From positions 32,231 through 96,230 of the forward strand of contig DUBM01000013.1 in assembly GCA_012960305.1 (NCBI GenBank): 64,000 nt of DNA, written 5' to 3'. The stretch comes from Gammaproteobacteria bacterium. Lineage in GTDB: Bacteria; Pseudomonadota; Gammaproteobacteria; Pseudomonadales; Pseudohongiellaceae. Below the pieces are notes generated by a model that was given only the letters and a program-made list of their open reading frames with translations, had not been told where the DNA came from and made no database searches. Shown piece after piece: positions 58,012-64,000 of the stretch. Both the position numbers and the translations under genes were made by a program. Position 1 is the stretch's first letter; every line of letters starts with the position of its first letter.

Positions 58012-59859
58012 ATGTCCGAGCAAAAACTCGAGAAATTCGATCATAAGAATTTCCTCAGTCACCTAAGTAGGCGCCCAGGCGTCTATCGCATGCTTAATAG
58101 TGCAGGCGCAGTGATTTATGTTGGTAAGGCTCGTAATCTCAAAAATAGAGTGGGCAGCTATTTCAGAGCTTCTGGCTTGGCGAGTAAAACACTAGCCATG
58201 GTTGAGAAAATTTCGGAAATTGAGATTACTGTTACCAGTAGTGAGACAGAAGCGCTGATTCTAGAGCAGAGCTTAATAAAGGCCCACCGGCCAAACTATA
58301 ATATTCAACTACGGGATGATAAGTCCTACCCTTACATACTACTCACTGAGCAGGATGAGTTTCCTCGATTAGGTTTTTATCGCGGCAGTAGGAACATCAA
58401 AGCTAAGTTTTTCGGACCCTACCCTAGTGCTAATGCTACCCGAGAGACTCTGCAAGTGCTGCAGAAGGTATTCAGGGTCAGGCAGTGTGAGGATAGTTAT
58501 TTTAAAAATCGCACGAGGCCCTGTTTGCAGTATCAAATTGGTCGCTGCACAGCTCCCTGTGTGAACTTAATCTCAAAAGAAGAATATGCTCGAGATGTTT
58601 GCTACTCTGCTCTGTTTTTACAGGGGAAAAGTAACGCAATAAGCAAAGAACTTAGTAAAAATATGGAGTTGGCAGCCAAGGAAGAGCGATTCGAAAGAGC
58701 GGCAGTTATCCGTGATCAAATGATTGATCTGCGACGTATTCAAGAAGAGCAATATGTCGCTAACCAGGGTGGCGATGCTGACATCTTAGCTGCACAGCTA
58801 AAGCAAGGTTACGCCTGCGTTCACGGTATTTACGTCCGCGCAGGCCGAGTAATTGGCAGTAAGAGTCATTTTCCTAAATATCGCTTGGCTACCGATGTCA
58901 ACGATTTGTTGATGGCATTCATCTCACAAGCTTATCTAGGCGATGAAAAGGCCACCAACATTCCCGCAGAACTAATTATACCGGCTAAATTGGACGGTGC
59001 TGCGGAGTTGCAAGAGGCCCTAAGTTACGTTGCTGGGCGTAAGGTTAAGTTGTCGAGTAATGTTCGCGGTCATCGACAGAAGTGGCTGCAGCTTGCTATC
59101 ACCAACGCTTTCGAATCACTCCAAGGTTACGTTACCAATAAAAAGAATATCAATAAACGTTTTAAAGAGTTGCAAGACGTACTTAAACTTAAATCTATTC
59201 CAATGCGGCTGGAGTGTTTCGATATTAGTCACACAAGTGGCGACGAGACTGTTGCTTCCTGCGTGGTGTTTGACGCGAACGGTCCAGTAAAGAGTGACTA
59301 TCGCCGCTTTAACATCAAAGGCATCACGCCTGGTGATGATTACGCCGCTATGGAGCAGGTGTTGGATCGACGTTTTACCCGGTTATCCAAGGGTGAAGCC
59401 AAAATACCGGATGTCATGCTTATCGATGGCGGTAAGGGCCAGCTAACTCAGGCGCGAAAGATTATGGAGAAGTTCGAACTGCCAGAAATAAAATTACTTG
59501 GTATCGCCAAAGGGATTAGCCGCCGCGCCGGACAGGAAACCTTGTTCCTTGATGCTGGTGAGAAGTATCAGGAAATAGCTTTGGTTAGTGAATCACCAGC
59601 ACTGCACTTACTCCAGCAAGTGCGTGATGAGGCTCATCGTTTCGCGATTACTGGCCATCGGCAGCGACGAAGCAAAGCGAAGAAACAGAGCCATCTGGAA
59701 CAAATTCCTGGGCTGGGGCCGAAGCGGCGCCGCGAATTGCTGCGCCACTTTGGTGGTCAGCAAGAAATAAAGAAAGCAAGTGAGAGTGAAATTACAAAAG
59801 TAACTGGGATTAGTAAGAAATTGGCCGAAAACATCTATGCATACTTACATAATGATTAA
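58012..59859 (+). CDS. uvrC: UvrABC excinuclease subunit C
   Basis: UvrC makes both incisions in nucleotide excision repair. The GIY-YIG domain is at residues 23-50 (GVYRML, VIYVGKARNLKNR), a UvrB-binding UVR motif near 200-235, the RNase H-like endonuclease domain contains RLECFDISHTSGD and MLIDGGKGQL, and paired helix-hairpin-helix motifs end it (IPGLGPKRRRELL). I choose ATG 58012, 615 residues, typical length; the frame is open further upstream (ATG 57901-GTG region) but the added residues are not family-like. The uvrY/gacA regulator that often precedes uvrC is not here. Confidence 0.96.
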   Translation: MSEQKLEKFDHKNFLSHLSRRPGVYRMLNSAGAVIYVGKARNLKNRVGSYFRASGLASKTLAMVEKISEIEITVTSSETEALILEQSLIKAHRPNYNIQLRDDKSYPYILLTEQDEFPRLGFYRGSRNIKAKFFGPYPSANATRETLQVLQKVFRVRQCEDSYFKNRTRPCLQYQIGRCTAPCVNLISKEEYARDVCYSALFLQGKSNAISKELSKNMELAAKEERFERAAVIRDQMIDLRRIQEEQYVANQGGDADILAAQLKQGYACVHGIYVRAGRVIGSKSHFPKYRLATDVNDLLMAFISQAYLGDEKATNIPAELIIPAKLDGAAELQEALSYVAGRKVKLSSNVRGHRQKWLQLAITNAFESLQGYVTNKKNINKRFKELQDVLKLKSIPMRLECFDISHTSGDETVASCVVFDANGPVKSDYRRFNIKGITPGDDYAAMEQVLDRRFTRLSKGEAKIPDVMLIDGGKGQLTQARKIMEKFELPEIKLLGIAKGISRRAGQETLFLDAGEKYQEIALVSESPALHLLQQVRDEAHRFAITGHRQRRSKAKKQSHLEQIPGLGPKRRRELLRHFGGQQEIKKASESEITKVTGISKKLAENIYAYLHND

Positions 59860-59966
59860 GTATCACTAACGAAATATCACACAATTTAAACAAGTTACTG
59901 ATATTTTGACTTCCTTTTTTAATATAGCTACTTACTTCCTAACAACCATAATTTTCAAATAACTTT

Positions 59967-60518
59967 ATGAATTTGGCTAACGCCACGACAATTTCCCGCA
60001 TATTCCTGATCCCGATTATCATTTGGATATACCTCTCGGGAATCGAATATGCCTATTTTTGGTCGGCATTATTGTTTTCACTAGCCAGTTTGACCGATTG
60101 GCTAGATGGTTTTCTCGCTCGTAAGCTCAAACAATCTTCAGATTTTGGTGCCTTCCTAGATCCGGTAGCCGATAAGCTTCTGGTAGCCTCAATCCTTTTA
60201 CTTTTGTTAACTATTTATTCAGCTATTCTCATTGCTGTGGCAATAATCATTTTTCGCGAACTATTGGTGTCAGCCCTTCGGGAATGGATGGCAACAAGAG
60301 AGCAGCGCGATACAGTTAAGGTTGCTTTTATTGGCAAGTTGAAAACGACAGTGCAGATGTTAGCAATTATTACCCTGTTGTATAATTCGCCCCAATCTCC
60401 GGCGTGGATTTGGCTTTGCGGTTATTGGTTAATTAATCTAGCTGCAGTATTAAGTGTTTGGTCGATGATTATCTACTTTCGAAACGCTTGGAGGGGGTTG
60501 TTCCCAAAAGCGAACTAA
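59967..60518 (+). CDS. pgsA: CDP-diacylglycerol-glycerol-3-phosphate 3-phosphatidyltransferase
   Basis: PgsA makes phosphatidylglycerol phosphate in the inner membrane. The CDP-alcohol phosphotransferase motif is complete: Asp47-Gly48, Ala51-Arg52, Gly61, Asp65 and Asp69. About five or six hydrophobic helices fill the 183 residues. It follows uvrC and precedes tRNA-Gly, Cys and Leu exactly as in E. coli. Confidence 0.96.
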   Translation: MNLANATTISRIFLIPIIIWIYLSGIEYAYFWSALLFSLASLTDWLDGFLARKLKQSSDFGAFLDPVADKLLVASILLLLLTIYSAILIAVAIIIFRELLVSALREWMATREQRDTVKVAFIGKLKTTVQMLAIITLLYNSPQSPAWIWLCGYWLINLAAVLSVWSMIIYFRNAWRGLFPKAN

Positions 60519-60561
60519 GAAGTCATCAATGGCCAGCTCAATGCCCGTCCAGCTTGACTCT

Positions 60562-60595
60562 GAGAGCGCAGCGATTAGAATAGGCGCCTCTTTTT
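60562..60595 (+). terminator. Predicted terminator of uvrC-pgsA
   Basis: GAG-A-GCGC (60562-60569) pairs with GCGC-CTC (60584-60590) leaving one bulged A, followed directly by five Ts at 60591-60595. It lies 44 bases after pgsA and before the tRNA cluster. Confidence 0.65.
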
Positions 60596-60664
60596 AGTTG
60601 CAGCAGTTAAATATCTTCTAATTGCTAACTGGGCTAAAAACTGAACATAATAGAAATCTCACAT

Positions 60665-60740
<76 letters not shown>

Positions 60741-60837
60741 TTTTTCAGGCAGTAAATCAACGAATACACACATAAAACACAGCTAACCAACTTCTGTGTA
60801 TCCGTTAGTATGGGTTAAATAGTTAGAAATAAGTAAG

Positions 60838-60911
60838 GGCTGAGTGGCAGAGTGGTCATGCAGCGGACTGCAACTCCGTGTACGCCGGTTCGATTCCGAC
60901 CTCAGCCTCCA
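60838..60911 (+). tRNA. tRNA-Cys(GCA)
   Basis: 74 bases: acceptor GGCTGAG/CTCAGCC, anticodon GCA at 60870-60872 within CTGCAAC, T-arm GGTTCGATTCC, discriminator T and encoded CCA. Second gene of the Gly-Cys-Leu set. Confidence 0.98.
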
Positions 60912-60936
60912 TTGCTTAGAAGCCCACCTAAAATTT

Positions 60937-61023
60937 GCCCGGGTGGCGAAATTGGTAGACGCAAGGGACTTAAAATCCCTCGGTGGAAACACCGTGCCGG
61001 TTCGATTCCGGCCCCGGGCACCA
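60937..61023 (+). tRNA. tRNA-Leu(TAA), probable integration site
   Basis: 87 bases with a long variable arm: acceptor GCCCGGG/CCCGGGC, anticodon TAA at 60971-60973, variable hairpin CGGTGGAAACACCG, T-arm GGTTCGATTCC, discriminator A and encoded CCA. A tyrosine integrase gene begins about 110 bases after its 3' end, which makes that 3' end the likely attachment site of the island. Confidence 0.98.
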
Positions 61024-61099
61024 TTTAAACCCTTATATATCAATAGTTTATAGTAAAATATAAATAATGGTAAATTAAGGCTCTCCTTCATCTCTATGT

Positions 61100-61119
61100 T
61101 AGACTACCAATAGACTACC
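61100..61119 (+). repeat. Two tandem TAGACTACC repeats before the integrase
   Basis: TAGACTACC occurs at 61100-61108 and 61111-61119, an 11-base period (about one helix turn) between tRNA-Leu and the integrase gene. Such direct repeats can be arm-type sites for integrase or an excisionase, but this is inference. Confidence 0.6.
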
Positions 61120-61133
61120 TTAGAGTGCTTCCA

Positions 61134-62342
61134 ATGCTTTTTACACCAGATAAACAGGTCAAAGGTCTGTACAAGAAACAAAGAGCAACGGACTTTGTTT
61201 GGGTTGTTAGAGCAAAACAGCGCGGTATAAATAAACCTGTTACCGTCACCTTGGGAAGAACAAACGTTATTTCTGTCAGAGATGCCAGACGCTCAGCTAA
61301 AGAGAATCTGTTGCTCTTAGCTCAGGGCGATAATCCAAATCAAAAACGCAGAGCCAAACTAGAAGCTGAAAACTTTAAGGGTATATCTCTTGAAGAAGCA
61401 TTCAGCAGCTACCTAGAGTTGCGATCCTTAAAACCCAGTACTGAAAAATCCTACAAACAAGTACTCGCCCGATGTTTTGGTGATTGGTTCGATCAGCCAA
61501 TTAGGAATATCTCTCGCGAAGACGTTCTGAAGAAATATCAGTCCATTCAAAGCCGCATTAAGAAGCGATCAACAAGGCCAGAAAAGGCTAATCCTAGAGG
61601 GTTGGCAGAGGCGCAAAAGGCGATGCGCTATTTAAATGCCATTTTAAACACGTATTTAAATGATACTGACGGAAAAGGAAATCGCGTGCTTCCAAATGGC
61701 AACCCTGTCGCTGTTCTAAAAGACAAGCGCGTGAGAAGTCGTCTTAAACCAAGAGTACGGTATTTGAAACAAACTGAACGTGGAACTCTTTATGAAGAGC
61801 TGACCCACACGGCTCATCCTCAATATAAGGGAAAGATAAAACCAAAAGAGGCAGACTTTGTTTTCTTATTGATGGTATCAGGTTTGAGGTTAGATGAAGC
61901 AAGACTATTACGTCAAGAGAACATAACAGCGACCACGTATACCGTTAAGGATACAAAGAATAATCAGGATCATACTCTGCCAATCACTCCGTCTCTCAAA
62001 GAAATATTTGAAAGAAATTCAAATGACTCGGAATGGGTGTTTGCAGGAAGAAATGGAAAACCAGCATCGATGTCTAGCGCGATAAAAAATGTTTCTACGG
62101 CCATTGGAGTACAGTTTAGTGCTCATGATCTTAGAAGAACGGCGGCTACTATTGCGGCAGAGCATGGGTATTCTTCTGACCAAATTAGTCGTTTGCTAAA
62201 TCACAAGCAAAAGAACATAACACAGGAATACATACAAAAAACATTAGTGATGTTGAAGCCAATCGTTAACGCGATTGAAGAGGATATATTCGGTATTAGC
62301 GACTATGAAGTCGGTGAAAATACTTCGATAGAGTTTTTATAA
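61134..62342 (+). CDS. Tyrosine recombinase / integrase
   Basis: A phage/island-type integrase. It has an N-terminal arm-binding domain, a core-binding SAM-like domain (about 85-175: SLEEAFSSYLELRSLKPST) and a catalytic domain with the full set of residues numbered from ATG 61134: Arg252 (SGLRLDEARL), His331 and Arg334 (HDLRRT), His357 (LLNHK) and Tyr366 (QEYIQ). GTG 61125 is an alternative start. About 402 residues. Its position beside tRNA-Leu and head-on to a set of unknown genes identifies an integrated element whose far end is not in the window. Confidence 0.93.
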   Translation: MLFTPDKQVKGLYKKQRATDFVWVVRAKQRGINKPVTVTLGRTNVISVRDARRSAKENLLLLAQGDNPNQKRRAKLEAENFKGISLEEAFSSYLELRSLKPSTEKSYKQVLARCFGDWFDQPIRNISREDVLKKYQSIQSRIKKRSTRPEKANPRGLAEAQKAMRYLNAILNTYLNDTDGKGNRVLPNGNPVAVLKDKRVRSRLKPRVRYLKQTERGTLYEELTHTAHPQYKGKIKPKEADFVFLLMVSGLRLDEARLLRQENITATTYTVKDTKNNQDHTLPITPSLKEIFERNSNDSEWVFAGRNGKPASMSSAIKNVSTAIGVQFSAHDLRRTAATIAAEHGYSSDQISRLLNHKQKNITQEYIQKTLVMLKPIVNAIEEDIFGISDYEVGENTSIEFL

Positions 62343-62343
62343 A

Positions 62344-63117
62344 CTAAAAATCCCCGCGAATAATTCTAGTTGGTGGAATTTCAGTAGTCGTGTTAGTGGG
62401 TTGAGTCTCAGTAGCCGTGTTATTCAGTGGAAATTCACTGGTCATTCTGCGGGGGTATGGCTCACCCGATATATGTAGTGGCCTTATATTGATGAGGCTT
62501 CCTTCTCCAACTATTGCGATCACCCTGTTTCCGTCTTCATTTAAATAAGGTTCAGAGCTAACACTATTTATCTTGGCTGCTAGGCCATACGACGCATAAA
62601 CGTCTTTGAATCCTGAGGAAGTTACTGAAGTAATTCTCTCTAAATGAGGGTTAAGCATTTCTTTAGAAACTTTAAGCTTTAAACGAAAAGTTTGGTCTAG
62701 GAAATAACAAAGGGGCAATAAGTTCTCTAACGGCCTATTCCAATACAAAGAGTAGCTACCTAAAGACGCGGTAATCTCATAAAATTGGTCATTGTTACCT
62801 CTAACATCGTCTATAGACCCGCTAAAATAAATGGGGTTATCTTGTATCCATGCTTCCTCAACATCAATTGTTAGTATTTTATTAATAACTACTTCCTTAG
62901 AATCGCAAAGCTTTGTGCCCCATTGGTTGTCCGCGTTAGATGAATCTATCATCGCCTCAACATCCGCGAACTCTTGAAGCCTATAAGCCGTTGCCCTTTC
63001 AACAGCCGCTTCTCTCTCAAGCTCTCGCTGTTGCCTGATTCTGGAGCTATCCATTAAACTAATTATTGTGTAGAGAGCTAAAGCGCCTACGCCGCCTAGA
63101 ATGAGAACTTTATTCAT
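62344..63117 (-). CDS. Unknown membrane-anchored protein in the tRNA-Leu island
   Basis: No family recognised. The protein (257 residues from ATG 63117) begins with one hydrophobic helix (about 4-21, VLILGGVGALALYTIISLM), a short charged coil (RQQRELEREAAVERA), then a mixed region with several acidic residues, and ends in a Thr/Pro/Asn-rich tail (TATETQPTNTTTEIPPT). It is probably an inner-membrane or periplasmic anchored protein. ATG 63117 overlaps the TGA of the preceding MORN gene (TGATG), and its stop is 1 base from the convergent integrase stop. Confidence 0.7.
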   Translation of the reverse strand: MNKVLILGGVGALALYTIISLMDSSRIRQQRELEREAAVERATAYRLQEFADVEAMIDSSNADNQWGTKLCDSKEVVINKILTIDVEEAWIQDNPIYFSGSIDDVRGNNDQFYEITASLGSYSLYWNRPLENLLPLCYFLDQTFRLKLKVSKEMLNPHLERITSVTSSGFKDVYASYGLAAKINSVSSEPYLNEDGNRVIAIVGEGSLINIRPLHISGEPYPRRMTSEFPLNNTATETQPTNTTTEIPPTRIIRGDF

Positions 63118-63311
63118 CACTCACAATCCTGAAAATCAGATTCAAAACATCTTGTAGCATAGTACATTTGTCCAAACCCTGATCTATACTCGTTAGAAAT
63201 ATTACCAACATAAACATCCCCATTGGAGTACTCAATAGTCTCAACATCCTGACCATGAGAAACATTGGCTAGTGCGATTAAAAGGAACGCTGTAGTGATT
63301 AGTTTTTTCAC
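63117..63311 (-). CDS. Small secreted protein with one MORN-like repeat
   Basis: 64 residues: a signal peptide (MKKLITTAFLLIALANVSHG, about 1-20), then YSNGDVYVGNISNEYRSGFG, which fits a MORN repeat (Y-x-G with R-x-G-x-G). It ends in an acidic, cysteine-containing tail (CFESDFQDCE). GTG 63311 has AGGA eight bases upstream. MORN proteins usually contain several repeats, so this is either a minimal form or a truncated remnant. Middle gene of a tight three-gene set. Confidence 0.7.
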   Translation of the reverse strand: MKKLITTAFLLIALANVSHGQDVETIEYSNGDVYVGNISNEYRSGFGQMYYATRCFESDFQDCE

Positions 63312-63314
63312 GAT

Positions 63315-63800
63315 TTATCCTGGGCATTCAACTGTTTTATTGGCTTCCAAATAGCTGAGAAAACCTTGTGATGCTCTGCCTTGAATAAGGTTGCGAAGGT
63401 AACAGTTGTTATACATTCTCATTATTAGATCAGATGTATACTCAAAGGTATCTTCTGGAATCATTCCTAAGTTGTATTGTTGCCAAGCATTTTGAAGGCT
63501 CACAACTCTAAACCTTATTATCTGGTCATATACAAGCCGCTCTTCCTCATTTGAAAAATCGATAATTTCATTACCTTCACTTACTTGACTTAAGTCAAAA
63601 AATTGAAGTGCTACTGTATTCCCTTCTAACGGAACCATGATGTAAGACATCAATGAATCATTTCGAGCTTGCACTTGACCAGCAATAGCTATTCTTTGAG
63701 ATTGCTGCATTTCCAATCCGACAAACACCAGGCCGCCCAATAATGCAATCATCCCAAATAATTGAAGCCAAGTATCAAAGCTGACTGTAACTCTTTGCAT
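63315..63800 (-). CDS. Unknown small membrane protein (single N-terminal helix)
   Basis: 161 residues. A hydrophobic helix at about 11-28 (LQLFGMIALLGGLVFVGLEM) is followed by QQSQRIAIAGQVQARND and a helical, soluble domain ending in CPG. The pattern WLQLFGMIALLGGLVFVGLEMQQ recalls widespread small proteins of unknown function in marine bacteria, but I cannot name a family. AGAGG precedes ATG 63800. It is the first of three adjacent minus-strand genes in the island. Confidence 0.7.
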   Translation of the reverse strand: MQRVTVSFDTWLQLFGMIALLGGLVFVGLEMQQSQRIAIAGQVQARNDSLMSYIMVPLEGNTVALQFFDLSQVSEGNEIIDFSNEEERLVYDQIIRFRVVSLQNAWQQYNLGMIPEDTFEYTSDLIMRMYNNCYLRNLIQGRASQGFLSYLEANKTVECPG

Positions 63801-63807
63801 CAGTTAA

Positions 63808-63948
63808 TTACCTCTTTCTGTAGTGAAGATAATATATCTCTGGCAATCCTAAAAGAAAGCTGGCTAACAACATGAACACGAACCAATTAAAGCCATCAGA
63901 CTTAGCTGCTTTCCAACATGCCTTAAGAAGGCTGCAGTGATTAGTTTG
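63808..63948 (-). pseudogene. Possible gene remnant upstream of the island genes
   Basis: On the minus strand an open frame of about 46 codons without a usable start reads SLLKACWKAAKSDGFNWFVF and then MLLASFLLGLPEIYYLHYRKR before a stop at 63808. Composition looks like the C-terminal membrane segment of a real protein, but nothing in frame upstream encodes a beginning. In another frame the same DNA resembles the first codons of the MORN gene (KLITAAFL versus KLITTAFL). Likely decayed or truncated DNA. Confidence 0.3.
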
Positions 63949-64000
63949 TTAATTGGTCTAACTGTGCAATTAGTAGAAGAGATAAACAGATATTATAGCC

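Noticed and set aside
60783..61091. Frames on both strands across tRNA-Cys and tRNA-Leu
   Set aside because: They read through tRNA genes.
60937..64000. Second copy of the tRNA-Leu 3' end (attR) inside the window
   Set aside because: I looked for the T-arm/acceptor sequence downstream of 61023 and found none; it must lie to the right if it exists.

Overview
The window reads as chromosome of a gammaproteobacterium, probably a marine or otherwise aquatic relative of the Pseudomonadales/Cellvibrionales type, with a moderately low GC content (by eye in the low to mid forties per cent). This rests on gene content and order: leuC-leuD-asd-fimV-truA-trpF-accD-folC-dedD-cvpA-purF, topA-lexA-nagZ, rne, lolCDE, exbBD-lpxK-kdsB-murB and uvrC-pgsA followed by tRNA-Gly/Cys/Leu are classic gammaproteobacterial neighbourhoods. 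No species name can be given from sequence alone.

Layout. 1-14.9 kb (+): the 3' end of aroC, then leuCD (no leuB between leuD and asd), asd, fimV, truA, trpF, trpBA inserted before accD, folC, a SPOR protein, cvpA and purF. Many of these genes appear to start with TTG. 15.0-23.6 kb (-): yciH/SUI1, a six-gene MoxR-DUF58-DUF4381-BatA-BatB/C-BatD operon, and tatD. 23.7-32.1 kb: ilvE, topA, lexA on the opposite strand with a clear SOS box, promoter and terminator, a small acidic protein, then nagZ, an MscS-type channel and a purine phosphoribosyltransferase. 32.1-39.5 kb (-): mnmH followed by a two-subunit helicase/nuclease of AddB/AddA type. 40-46 kb: a DUF1285 protein, etfBA closed by a perfect 18-bp hairpin terminator, and convergent rne with a very long upstream gap. 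46.8-60.5 kb (+): a lone serine recombinase lacking one usual active-site arginine, lolCDE, then the envelope block exbB-exbD-msbA-lpxK-trm112-kdsB-ptp-murB, then uvrC and pgsA. 60.7-61.0 kb: tRNA-Gly(GCC), tRNA-Cys(GCA), tRNA-Leu(TAA). From about 61.0 kb to the right edge: a tyrosine integrase immediately beside tRNA-Leu, followed by a compact minus-strand set of small unknown secreted or membrane proteins, which looks like the left end of a genomic island that continues outside the window.

Functionally most of the window is core metabolism (chorismate, leucine, tryptophan, fatty acid, folate and purine synthesis), envelope building (lipid A and KDO, peptidoglycan, lipoprotein export), DNA and RNA maintenance (TopA, LexA, UvrC, AddAB-like, RNase E, MnmH) and electron transfer (ETF). 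The parts that deserve a second look are the Bat operon, the mnmH-addB-addA operon, the odd recombinase with the dyad-rich gap before it, possible small-RNA or leader structures in gaps, and the tRNA-Leu island.
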